Shown piece by piece: positions 25,469 to 35,989 of a stretch of DNA of 64,000 bases. Numbering within the stretch: position 1 is the first letter of the stretch; every line of letters starts with the position of its first letter. The DNA lies in the NCBI RefSeq assembly GCF_012273895.1, contig NC_052123.1:1984001-2048000 (forward strand). Direction: 5' to 3'. The stretch is from Zerene cesonia (lineage: Eukaryota; Arthropoda; Insecta; Lepidoptera; Pieridae). Under the pieces are notes generated by a model. It was given only the letters and a program-made list of their open reading frames with translations, did no database searches and had not been told where the DNA came from. The translations under genes and the position numbers were made by a program.

Positions 25469-25777
25469 TGGGAGTCGAGCACGCTTCGGCACGAATTGGG
25501 CCAGCTCGCACCGGGGAAGTACCACACCCCCACAGAAAACCGGCGTGAAATAGTGGCATGCCACTGTGTTTCGTACGGTGAGTGGGGGAGCCGGAGGCCC
25601 GTTTCCTTTTCCTCACCCGTCCTAGTCCATTCCTTCTTTCCAGTCGTTAATCCTTTCCTTTTCCCTTACCCCATAAAAGCGGGCAGCGACTATCTTTGCG
25701 AATGTTTATGGGCGGTGGTGATCCCTTTACATCAGGCGAACCACCAGCTCAGCTGCCCGCTATGACATAAAAAAAAA
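25469..25777 (+). mobile_element. C element, subfamily 1, complete except one hairpin arm
   Basis: Starts TGGGAGTCGAGCACGCTTCG and ends CTATGACATAAAAAAAAA. Nearly identical to the 42.4-kb copy, so fairly young. The first hairpin arm (CATTCGCAGAGGT) is deleted: GGCAGCGACTATCTTTGCGA. Confidence 0.85.
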
Positions 25778-26173
25778 TCGTATCTGCATGAAATTTGGTG
25801 CGAAAAGGCAGGTCGTTTGATGTTGACGAAATTTACCAAAAATATAAAAATATGGATTAGTATGTAAGTTTTTCTCTTCATTTATACGTCCAATCCAAGT
25901 AATTATATCACCTGTTCTTAAAGAACCGACTTAGAATCAGTCAGTTGGTTCATTAAATACTATATTAAGGATACGACTGAAAATTAGGGCATTAGTTCAA
26001 CGGTGCCGGTGGATAAAGAGGCTCTTAATTAAATGGCTGATTAGGCGACTGACATACATTAGATACTCCTTTGCATTATAATTATTGCAAGGATTTAGGT
26101 AAAATGGATGGGCTATTTTTGATGAGTTATTTTATGTAAGTTAAACTATTGATTCTGTTGTTAATAGATTACT
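25778..26173. other. Short unassigned stretch
   Basis: AT-rich; nothing recognised. Confidence 0.4.
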
Positions 26174-26196
26174 GGGAGGAGGAGGGGGGGGGGGGT
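26174..26196 (+). repeat. G-rich run with G12 tract
   Basis: GGGAGGAGGA followed by twelve G. Strand-asymmetric and able to form a G-quadruplex in principle. May also be an assembly-sensitive homopolymer. Confidence 0.85.
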
Positions 26197-26325
26197 AGTA
26201 TAACGGTGCTATTTTAATAGAATAAGCTAGAAATTAGTTTGAACAATTTATCCACGCTCAAGTGTATTCTAATTAGTCTATCAAGTAGGATAAATGAAAA
26301 ATATACGCTTATGTTAAGATTATGA

Positions 26326-26517
26326 GAGTCGAGCACCTTTTGAGACGAATTGGACCAGCTCGCACCGGGGAAGCACCATACCCCCACAGGAGACTGGCGT
26401 GAAATAGAACTGCTACTGTGTTTCGTTTGGTGATGGAGGAGCCGGAGGCCGGAGCCGCCCTTCCTAGATTTTTCCTTCATTCTAGTGGTAAATCCTTGCC
26501 TTTTTTCATGTAAAAGC
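26326..26517 (+). mobile_element. C element, 3'-truncated at an inverted junction
   Basis: Starts GAGAGTCGAGCACCTTTTGA and runs through the GGAGCCGGAGGCC block to ATGTAAAAGCTGG. It then meets a minus-strand C copy tail to tail. Confidence 0.65.
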
Positions 26518-26632
26518 TGGCTGATGATCTGGTGGTTCGCCTACTTATAAGAAATCACCTTGAACATTTTGATGTGGTATCTTTCCACGTGCGAGCTGTA
26601 CTAATTCGTGTCGAAGCGTACTCTCCTTCTAT
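26518..26632 (-). mobile_element. C element with internal deletion, inverted to its neighbour
   Basis: On the minus strand the 5' head (GTACGCTTCGACACGAATTA) is followed directly by the 3' part (AATGTTCAAGGTGATTTC, then TAGGCGAACCACCAG). About 150 bp of middle, including the hairpin, is missing. Confidence 0.6.
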
Positions 26633-27411
26633 ATTCAAAACTAAAATTCACCTAAAGTAAAACTGTACGAACTCAAACCTCCAATAAACGCAAATCGACC
26701 TGTAAAACACCGTTAAATTACCGTTAAAAACAGCTTTAAATTCGCCATTCAATTGTGCGCATAAAATGTTATGTAGTGCGCTAATGGGTGTGCAATTAAA
26801 ACAAAGCGTTGGGGTAGCGTGGTTCGCGTATTGCGTATTAAATTTCTGCAATATTGCTTTCATTGCGGGACCCTAATATGAGTTTTGCTCGGCTTTTGAC
26901 AAATCCCCTTGTTTGTTCGCGTATTATTAGCTTTGTTTCTAGGAAATATTAAAAATGAACTTTTTAACATGGTGTCGTTAGGTCGAGGGTCCTTTATCCA
27001 TGAGGTGTGTGACATGTTTTTATCTATTCTTCTGTTTAAGGTTTGCTGTTTGATCCGCAGACGAAACCGCGTGCAGGAGCTAGTATTTCGATAGCTTATA
27101 CGTTATTCTGGTACATAAAGTACATAGCTGTCAAGTATCATCAAAATAAGTTCAATGTTTTTGGGAAAAAATGTCATAAATGTATAGAAGATTCAGCAAG
27201 ACCGAGAGCCTTAGTATTATAAAGTACACCCTTAGTCCCGCATTACAATTGAGTTAATTAAATGTATCTTAACCGACTCAGGTTTAAATCCTTAGGTAAT
27301 TAAGGTTTATATTAACTCTAGGCATCTTAATAAAATCTTAAGCTGGGGCTGCTGGTGTTCTCATACTAACTTAATGGTGATTATTTAGGGCCATTATATA
27401 TTTATATGATT
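26633..27411. other. Repeat-poor stretch
   Basis: Contains two frames of about 60-70 codons with no recognisable product. No listed repeat family is apparent. Confidence 0.4.
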
Positions 27412-27570
27412 AATCTTGGCAGAGGACGGCATCCTCACGATGTTTCCCTTCACTGAGTAGTGGTGATGTGGACAACGTGTTGATTAATTAAAAATCTATG
27501 ACTCGTGCGCTCGTTTGGTCTCGAACCCCCAAATTTTCGGTTTAAGTCCAACCTACCATATGCTACCACT
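27412..27570 (-). mobile_element. tRNA-derived SINE, diverged relative of family B
   Basis: On the minus strand: GTTCAGTGGTAGCATATGGT (A-box-like), GGGGGTTCGAGACC (B box), CGAGCGCACGAG, then GTGAAGGGAAACATCGTGAG. Same order as B but with a different head, and cut before the 3' half. Confidence 0.65.
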
Positions 27571-28029
27571 GAACAGTAAAATTTACCAACCCGACTTGGA
27601 CTCGGATTAAAACATAATAGATAAAATTTCATTTGTATTAATTGACATATATATCTTTATATATATAAAGCTTTTTATTGGTGAAATAGTTTTATCGGAA
27701 GCACAAATTAACTGCCTCACAGTCACGGTTCATAAGACACAGCCCGCTGACAGACGGATGGACAGACGGACAGCGAAGTATCAATAATAGGGCTTTGTTT
27801 TACACTTAACACGCAAATGCTATCTTTGTTAATTTGTTATTTTATTTATATATAATTACATAAAAAAGAACAATTTTAAAAGGCATTTTGTCGCATTCTC
27901 AGAAACCTTACACCTACATATATTGAAATTTAGCATATTCATATAACCTTTCAACAATATACTTAGTCTGGCCATAAATACTGTTACACTTAATTATAAA
28001 AAAATATTACATTTGAATTTCGAATCTGT
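27571..28029. other. Unassigned stretch before gap 2
   Basis: AT-rich with 'ACAGACGGATGGACAGACGG', a motif often found in lepidopteran repeats. Not placed. Confidence 0.35.
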
Positions 28030-29029
28030 NNNNNNNNNNNNNNNNNNNNNNNNNNNNNNNNNNNNNNNNNNNNNNNNNNNNNNNNNNNNNNNNNNNNNNN
28101 NNNNNNNNNNNNNNNNNNNNNNNNNNNNNNNNNNNNNNNNNNNNNNNNNNNNNNNNNNNNNNNNNNNNNNNNNNNNNNNNNNNNNNNNNNNNNNNNNNNN
28201 NNNNNNNNNNNNNNNNNNNNNNNNNNNNNNNNNNNNNNNNNNNNNNNNNNNNNNNNNNNNNNNNNNNNNNNNNNNNNNNNNNNNNNNNNNNNNNNNNNNN
28301 NNNNNNNNNNNNNNNNNNNNNNNNNNNNNNNNNNNNNNNNNNNNNNNNNNNNNNNNNNNNNNNNNNNNNNNNNNNNNNNNNNNNNNNNNNNNNNNNNNNN
28401 NNNNNNNNNNNNNNNNNNNNNNNNNNNNNNNNNNNNNNNNNNNNNNNNNNNNNNNNNNNNNNNNNNNNNNNNNNNNNNNNNNNNNNNNNNNNNNNNNNNN
28501 NNNNNNNNNNNNNNNNNNNNNNNNNNNNNNNNNNNNNNNNNNNNNNNNNNNNNNNNNNNNNNNNNNNNNNNNNNNNNNNNNNNNNNNNNNNNNNNNNNNN
28601 NNNNNNNNNNNNNNNNNNNNNNNNNNNNNNNNNNNNNNNNNNNNNNNNNNNNNNNNNNNNNNNNNNNNNNNNNNNNNNNNNNNNNNNNNNNNNNNNNNNN
28701 NNNNNNNNNNNNNNNNNNNNNNNNNNNNNNNNNNNNNNNNNNNNNNNNNNNNNNNNNNNNNNNNNNNNNNNNNNNNNNNNNNNNNNNNNNNNNNNNNNNN
28801 NNNNNNNNNNNNNNNNNNNNNNNNNNNNNNNNNNNNNNNNNNNNNNNNNNNNNNNNNNNNNNNNNNNNNNNNNNNNNNNNNNNNNNNNNNNNNNNNNNNN
28901 NNNNNNNNNNNNNNNNNNNNNNNNNNNNNNNNNNNNNNNNNNNNNNNNNNNNNNNNNNNNNNNNNNNNNNNNNNNNNNNNNNNNNNNNNNNNNNNNNNNN
29001 NNNNNNNNNNNNNNNNNNNNNNNNNNNNN
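28030..29029. other. Assembly gap (1000 N)
   Basis: Exactly 1000 N; placeholder of unknown true length. Confidence 0.99.
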
Positions 29030-29481
29030 GTAATAAATGTTATTTGCAGTTAACAATTTTCTTTTTTCTTTATTACAATATTTATGGCAAGACTAGGTAT
29101 ATGTTACAGCGAAATATTCATTTGGCGGCAATATTGAATTATCTTGTTAATTTATTAAATAGTTCAATTTCTCTACATCGAGATCATTTAAAAATACCCG
29201 TCTACCAAAGTCACCACCATAGATTAAATATATAATATCATATTTTATTTTTTCTTTTATAATATTGTGAACAAAAGAAGCCTTTTGACTATAAATAAAA
29301 AATACAATTTATTAGACTGCCTTATCGCTTAGAAGTGATCGCTCGCCAGACCACCATACAATATATTTGTATCAACATACAATATATTTATCTACACAAA
29401 CGTTTCAGAAATTCTTTCAAAATATTTAAATGGACATTTGATTATACAAAACGCAAGATAATTTAAAAAATATATTATAAC

Positions 29482-29663
29482 AGCTTTTGCTCGCGGCTTC
29501 GCACGCATCAAATACGGAGCAGTTTAATAGGTGTTATTATACATATAGACATTCCTCTTGAATCACTATATCTTTAAAAATACCATTAAAATCCGTTGCG
29601 TAGTTTTAAAGATGCATACACATATTGAGACAGACACGGGAAACAACATTGCTTCATACTATT
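29482..29663 (-). mobile_element. Non-autonomous Helitron, family E
   Basis: The plus strand reads AGCTTTTGCTCGCGGCTTCG, GTTATTATACATATAGACAT and ATTGCTTCATACTATTA. The 3' CTAG is decayed to CAGC. Confidence 0.6.
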
Positions 29664-29718
29664 ATTACGAAACTTGCCGCTAATTGTACATTTCTTAATC
29701 ATACTTGGAAGTAATTGT

Positions 29719-29786
29719 AGTCTTCATTGTTTTGGTATATTTTGTACTGGAAGTCAAAGATGTATGAAATGAAATAAATAAATAAA
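29719..29786 (+). mobile_element. LINE 3' end (family P)
   Basis: Matches 25306-25381 with one clear substitution in the GTACTGGAAGTC block, and ends in an AAATA tail. Severely 5'-truncated. Confidence 0.6.
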
Positions 29787-30271
29787 CACTGTACCGATGA
29801 AGCTAATTTCTATGCAATCTTATAAGTAACAAAATATAAATAAACTACATTTCAAATGTCACATTGCCGTATCAGTTGCTGTAATTTGAACTAATGGTCA
29901 TTGATAGTTTGCCTACAACATTCGCGCGAAACTAGTAAGTAATTCTTAGGACTTAAAATAAAAGATTCAATAAAAGAAACGCATGCAATACCCAGTTTCA
30001 ATTTCGCTTGATATAACAATAAGGTTATTGCCAATGTATGCAGCCAAACCGATAATGCACCGTCCACACAAATCCTTGTAGTATTATTATGTACTGGGGA
30101 GTTGAAGACGTCTTAAAGCAGTACTACTTATAGGGTGGGAAAGTGGCATCAGGTCATTTATATAGTTCCTCCACTGGACTTAGTATTGCTTAAAGACATG
30201 TTTGGATACCCTTGTCGAAAATGCAGCCGTTGTTTAGCAAACTATTTCGTTATAATTCGGAATGTCAGACT

Positions 30272-30347
30272 GACTCATCACCATCATCAGATTTCATCAT
30301 ATTGCCCACTGTAGGGACACTGGACTTCTATTAGTGTGCGGGTCATA
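30272..30347 (-). mobile_element. SINE 3' fragment related to family B
   Basis: CATCACCATCATCAGATTTC, then GCCCACTGTAGGGACACTGG. Equivalent to the B tail but diverged, so another subfamily. Confidence 0.5.
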
Positions 30348-30401
30348 CACAAAAACATGTACATAATAAATACTACAGAGTGTGTGTATTGTAGGTAGGT
30401 A

Positions 30402-30573
30402 TCCTACTAATATTATAAATGCGAAAGTTTGTAAGGATGTGTGTGTGTGTTTGTTGCTCTTTCACTCAAAAACTACTGAACCGATTGGACAACTGGAATA
30501 ACGTATAGGCAACTTTTTATGCCGATATTCCGGGATATGGACGTAAGCGGTTGAAACCGCGGAGCGCAGGTAG
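30402..30573 (+). mobile_element. Lep1-like Helitron, family A, internally deleted
   Basis: Starts TCCTACTAATATTATAAATG after A. The 'AATGAAATTTGGTACGTAGA' block is missing between ACCGATT and GGACAACTGG. End GCAGGTAG instead of GCAGCTAG. Confidence 0.75.
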
Positions 30574-31023
30574 TATTATTATAAAAGGTGTCAATGGGCT
30601 CCAAACAACTGCTATAATTTGCGGTAAAAAATTACTTTATTATGCCACCTAGAGCAAACTTGACATCAATTTTTGTTGTTTAGTGTCACTTGTACGTGAC
30701 ACGATTATATTATATTTAAAGGTAAATATTTAAAGGTTTTTTATTTTTATTTACAAAATGGCAATTCACGACTTGTTTGGTGAATTAGGAGTATTTTTCG
30801 CGTAGTGTATTAACGTATCCAACTTTATAAACAAAATATAACACTTATTTCATGACATATTACAAAATACAACTACTTAAGTATTATTATGATTACTTTT
30901 TATTCAGTTTTTGAACGATTTTCATGTTTAAAAATGTAAAAAATGTCTGCACTGGATGGCACGAGCGTATAAAACACGCCGATATATATATATATATACC
31001 TATTTATATTCTATTTATATTAT

Positions 31024-31130
31024 ATTCTCAGACCTATATATATATACATATAGGTCTGAGAATCGACCTATATTATTCATACCCCTAAATGATAAGAGTA
31101 AGGCAGAACAGCGTTTGCCGTGCCGGCTAG
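31024..31130 (+). mobile_element. Family D Helitron 3' half with palindromic front
   Basis: The 3' half ends GCGTTTGCCGTGCCGGCTAG. The left end is a perfect 16-bp inverted repeat, ATTCTCAGACCTATAT (31024-31039) against 31048-31063, so the internal GGTCTGAGAAT block was copied back on itself. Confidence 0.65.
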
Positions 31131-32092
31131 TAATAATATATCATGATTAAAACGTTTCTCCAACAGAATTTGATTTAAATTATTTTTGGATCTGCATAGA
31201 CGAAGCATAACACTGAAATGGGTAATAAATGTGCAATTTTATACGCTGGAGTTTTAAAATTTCATGTTTATCTACTATTTGAATACACTATAAAATATTT
31301 TCGAGATATCCCATGAGATCTTCACAAATAGTTATTTTACTTAGACGGTTCTGAAATCTAAAACTTAACTAGTTTTATATACACTTATTTAGAATGCAGT
31401 TTCCTTTTTGTGGTGTTCCTCTAGAGATTTTTAGTTTAATAAAATATTAACTTAGAAGTCATAATGACCAAATATAATCTACAAATAATAATAAATAAAC
31501 TAAACACGCTTCAATTATATAATCGAGTAAATTGTCCGACTTGGTTTTATACAAAGTACATATGAGGAAAATTTTAATTACACATCTGTCTGTCTATCTG
31601 TCCGTACGTCCGCTTGTATTGTGGATTTTTAAAAAATCCTATTTGAACACCTAGTCACTTTAAATAAAAGTTGGAAAGGATAAAATATACCATGGGTAAG
31701 AACTATACTGAAAAAATGAGGAAGCATTTTTTTTAGTTTTATTCGATACTTCAATTTGCCTCGCTTCAGTTTCATTCGCGAAAAGAGCATCGTTAAATCA
31801 ATAACCAGTTTAAATTGAGCTCTGCTGTGTACGGCAATCCCTAAATATGAGAGGCCAAGCTGTAACTTTATAATATTTCAGCCATCTTATTTAAATATGG
31901 AAAGCTCTAAATAAGTACATTTTATTGATTAATTCTTTATTCAAAAAAAAAAATTATAAACTTTTAAGGACTATGTTTTTAAATTTGCTCGACTCGGAAG
32001 CTGTTGTTATTTCTGAACTAAAATACACAGCTATAAACATTCAGAACTGATTCACACTCAATACGTCATATCGCCGTGACGAAAACATAAAA
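31131..32092. other. AT-rich stretch without recognisable gene
   Basis: Includes a CTGTCTGTCTATCTGTCCGT segment near 31588 and short unrecognised frames. Confidence 0.35.
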
Positions 32093-32104
32093 CAAGATGG
32101 CGGC
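32093..32104 (+). promoter_or_regulatory. TISU/YY1-like motif CAAGATGGCGGC
   Basis: Exact match to SAASATGGCGGC, the Translation Initiator of Short 5' UTR, which is also a YY1 site. The ATG (32097) opens a frame of 11 codons (MAASTDKISPQ) before a stop, with no GT donor inside. Either a binding site or chance. Confidence 0.3.
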
Positions 32105-32884
32105 GAGCACAGATAAAATATCCCCACAATAGATTCGGTATCTGGCACGCTTACCGTGTCAGGGCTTCTCGAATATTCGATTACCGTTGTTATAATACCG
32201 CTTGGGGCTACTTTCAACAACTTAAGAAGAATCACCTATAATTTGGACCCAAATAAATGCATTGGGAAGGGAAAATTGCAATATAAACGAGTGTTATTTT
32301 TAACGCTAGCAAACCACAGCAGTTAACTGGCTGACCTCTTTAATTTGTAATTATAGGTTGGATTTTGATGGTAAAATTGTAGGCTTCACGGAATCTTTGC
32401 GGACGCTGTGATGGAGGTTATTTGAGTTAACGAATACAGGTAGGTATAAAGTTTTATTGACTCGTTGACGGTAAAGGCGATTTTGGGATTGTGTTGTGAA
32501 CATTTGTTCAATTCTTGTATCTTTTTCAAGGAAGCTTTTTAAAAGGAATGCGTTGTTGTTCGCATTGTTACTTCCAATCCCGTGGGATTTTCGGGGATTA
32601 AAACTATCCTATGTCCTTTCTCGGGTCACAAACTATCTTTATACTAAATTACATCCAAATCGGTTCAGTTAATGTGAGTTCTGTACTTAATTATTTCCGT
32701 ATTAATCAAAAGTATCTAGAGTGAATATATTATTATTATTTTTTTTTTTATAAGTGTTAATTATATTAGTTTTTTATTTACTATATTTTGGGAACAGATA
32801 CTAAAGAAATATAATAGTATATAATTATAATTATAAGAACACGCATACTAAGCATGGAATTTGAGGAATCTTCATTTATTTTAA
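32105..32884. other. Stretch without recognisable gene
   Basis: A minus-strand frame of 64 codons (32041-32235) overlaps the left edge; not recognised. A GAATACAG|GTAGGT donor-like site lies near 32440. Confidence 0.35.
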
Positions 32885-33054
32885 TCTACGCTAATATTAT
32901 AAAGAAAACTTATCGCATTTTGTATGTTTGTAACGTTTTCACGCAAAACCCACTGGACCGATTTCAAAAATTCTTTCACCATTAGAAAGCTGCAACATCA
33001 CTGAGTGACATAGGTTATATACGTACCATGGGCGAAGCCGGGACGAACAGCTTG
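32885..33054 (+). mobile_element. Non-autonomous Helitron, family F
   Basis: Starts TCTACGCTAATATTATAAAG after A. Contains CCACTGGACCGATTTCAAAA and TTAGAAAGCTGCAA. Ends GGGCGAAGCCGGGACGAACA plus GCTTG. Confidence 0.7.
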
Positions 33055-33407
33055 TATGTAATGAATAAAAACTTATTAAAGCATTAAAAACCACAAATTT
33101 ATCATAACGCGTGCAGTATCCTTCTGGTAATTGGCAATCAACATAAACTTGGCAAATTGCTGTGTCCATTTTGAAGAAATTCTTTTTAACATACATAACA
33201 TTTTACTAAAAATAATGTACTGTGTATATATTATTATAACTTTTTAGGCACAAAATATTAGAAACAAAGTAGCATAAATTTCAACATAAAAGAATAAGTG
33301 GACTAGGGGGTTTGATAATATCTGATAAATATTCGAAAATTCGATTATAAGGTCTTCCCACAATCAATCCCACCTTGAACCTGCGACGTTCGCCATACAA
33401 TTTTTTA

Positions 33408-33575
33408 CTAGCTGCGCCCCGCGGTTTCACCCGCGTAAATCCATATCCCTTAGGAATATCGAGATAAAACGTTGCCTATATGTTATTCCAGTTTTCCAGC
33501 TGCCTACGTACCAAATTTCATTGCAATCGGTTAAGCAGATTTTGCGTGATAGAGCAACAAACATACACACATCAA
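33408..33575 (-). mobile_element. Lep1-like Helitron, family A, 5'-truncated
   Basis: The 3' end ACTAGCTGCGCCCCGCGG (plus-strand sense) is intact at 33407; the copy stops after the CACACATC block, so the TCCTACTAAT start is lost. Confidence 0.75.
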
Positions 33576-34043
33576 CATACACAGATTCAAAGCACTTCAA
33601 CTTTTTACTGCCTTCACACTGCAATTCAAACTATTCACAAAATGCCACTAAACGGGACTGCAATAACTCAGAACCGTTGACCGTAAAGTCATTATATTAA
33701 GCCCTAATGGGGTTGAAATAGGGTTCAATCAGAGAGAAATAAACCATAAAATTTTCGGAGATATAATATCAGTTCAGGCATCATCGGTTAACCCAATTTC
33801 TGTTGAATGAAGCGCATAATTATCCACTTCGAACAGAATATTTCAAACGGCAGAGCTAGGTTGGCTGCATAAAGCATTTAAACTAGTGGTAAAAGACAGA
33901 GGAAGGCTACCTTAGTTCTGATATTTTAAATAATTATTTAATGGAGTATTCCCACTGAATTGAATGTTATGAATTAAGAAGTTGTTGTTTGCAGGTGAGC
34001 AATAAATGCCTAATCACATCACACTATCATATTACATTACATA

Positions 34044-34236
34044 CTAGGCTTTGCCCGCGGCTTCGCACGCGTTAATTCAGAGTAGTTTAATATATGTTAT
34101 TATACATATATACCTACCTCTTGAATCACTCTATCTATTAAAAAACTCCATCAATATCCGTTGCGTAGTTTTATAGATTTAAGTATACATAGGGACGGGC
34201 AGAGGGAGCGACTTTGTTTTATACCATGCAGTTATT
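34044..34236 (-). mobile_element. Non-autonomous Helitron, family E, nearly complete
   Basis: 3' end at 34044 (CTAGGCTTTGCCCGCGGCTT in plus sense). Middle CCTCTTGAATCACTCTATC. 5' region GCGACTTTGTTTTATACCAT. Confidence 0.75.
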
Positions 34237-34249
34237 ATCCACCGACCGC

Positions 34250-34425
34250 GATTTTTCCAAAAACGACGGAGGTTCTCTATTTGACGATATCTCGTTTTTT
34301 GGTTTTCTTAGTTGACAACTGTGTGAATTTCCACCGATTGTTTTTGTGTTTGACATAAATTTGGTGTCATATGGTCCTCTTTTAATATGAAGTGGTACCT
34401 CCTCCCAGGGACTAGGGTAATTAAA
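34250..34425 (+). repeat. Dispersed repeat K
   Basis: CACCGATTGTTTTTGTGTTTG, AATTTGGTGTCATATGGTCC and 'CTCCTCCCAGGGA' follow the order seen at 49770-49990 (with related pieces at 38930 and, inverted, at 54830). Likely part of a non-autonomous DNA element. Confidence 0.5.
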
Positions 34426-34929
34426 AAGCAGAAAAAAATGTATTTAAATATATTTGTATTGGAAAGTTGATTTACTACGAATTCCAGATGTGTTCAAATT
34501 GCGTCTATGGCACAAACAACTACCATGAATAATTTCTTCTGTGTGTTCAGTTTCTTACAATAAAATTACGTCGATAAATATTAGTATATTTAAAATATAC
34601 TAGAGTGTAGACATCGCTAGTTTAAACAAAATTGTTATGAAAACAGACCCTGGAACACTCTGTTTTTATAAAAGCATACCTATATATACTAGCTTGTGCT
34701 GTGTCGTGCCTTCGATTTCTTTCATGTGAGATTTGATGAGATGCGTCAGTTGTAGCATTTTTAGTTAGGGATCAATACCCAAGGATTCACCTAAAGAAAA
34801 AACGCGATCTTATTACCAAGACTTCGCTATCCGTCTGTCTGTTCGTCTGTCCGTCTGTCACTAGACTGAATCTCATTAACTGTAGCAATGTCGTGAGTCC
34901 GGCTCGCGCTTAACGTATTCATTCTCATT

Positions 34930-35200
34930 CAAACTACAACAGAAACGTGTTACCAGCTCATGAATACAGTAGCGTTTAAAACGCCATTAAAACTGACGTC
35001 TGATTTGACAACTGTCATTCGAACTCGACGTCGTAGACTGACTCGAGGCATGGCCGGCGGCAGCACGATCTTCTGACGGCGCAAGACTTCAAACGGATCG
35101 AGTTTAATTAATTCTGTGGCTACTATGTTGAAAGTGTCGAAATTGTGAAACCTTTAAGTTATAGTGCAGTGTATAAACATACGAAAATTACCCTTTTGCG
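34930..35200 (+). promoter_or_regulatory. CpG-rich island-like stretch, possible promoter/5' UTR
   Basis: CpG-dense sequence (GAACTCGACGTCGTAGACTG, GGCATGGCCGGCGGCAGCAC) stands out from the AT-rich surroundings. A TCATTC initiator-like site is near 35015 and an AGTGCAGTG segment near 35164. A micro-ORF MAGGSTIF opens at 35050. No clear donor follows. Inference only. Confidence 0.25.
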
Positions 35201-35489
35201 AAATCCTAACTTATAACAAAAATAACTCACTATTCTATACTATTCATATATTTCGCAAGCCACTTACGCTTTTTGCTTGAAGGAACCGATAGGAGATAAA
35301 AGGAAAATGCGAAATAAATGATACGCCATCAATCATAGGCAGCTTAAGCCTAGTTGGTATTCAGTAGGTGCATGGGCACGGATGACCTTGCGATGACCCT
35401 TTTGTAACGAGCTTTTTTCTAGATCAACTAATGTTTGTTGGTCTGACAGAATGTAATTTTAAAACTTTATCCTCCTATCCTGTCCTACT

Positions 35490-35689
35490 TCCTACTCATA
35501 TTATAAATGCGAAAGTTTGTAAGGATGTGTGTGTGTTTGTTGCTCTTTCACGAAAAAACTACTGAACCGATTGCAATGAAATTTGGTACGTTGATAGCTG
35601 GACAACTGGTACAACATATAGGCAACTATTTATCCCGATATTCCTACGGGATACAGACTTACGCGGGTGAAACCGCGGGGCGCAGCTTG
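35490..35689 (+). mobile_element. Lep1-like Helitron, family A
   Basis: Starts TCCTACTCATATTATAAATG. Has the full 3' hairpin CGCGG-GTGAAA-CCGCG (35662-35677), eight bases before the CTTG terminus (a CTAG variant). One of the least diverged copies. Confidence 0.85.
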
Positions 35690-35989
35690 TAATTCAAAAT
35701 TCTAGCAGGAAACAGAAGGCTGATATACTTGTCCGTAATAAAAATCGATCAGTGAAACAGATGTATATCATATACCCCATACGGGACACGGGATTAAAAA
35801 CAAATAGTGCTTAATATCGCTTTATGTACAGATATTTTCATGTTAAAACGGTAAATAAATTATTTTATTTATTTACGTTCCTAACCATATTGAACTCGCG
35901 TGGACTCTTACACTTAATTGAAGTATTAATTTGACCTATCTTCGCATTTCACTATAAGCCGTATTTTAAAAGAATAGTTAGTAACGTAT

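Noticed and set aside
24205..25616. Long open frames across the first N run on both strands
   Set aside because: Nearly all residues are N; the frame exists only because the gap has no stops.
28007..29056. Long open frames across the second N run
   Set aside because: Same reason: the gap supplies the length.
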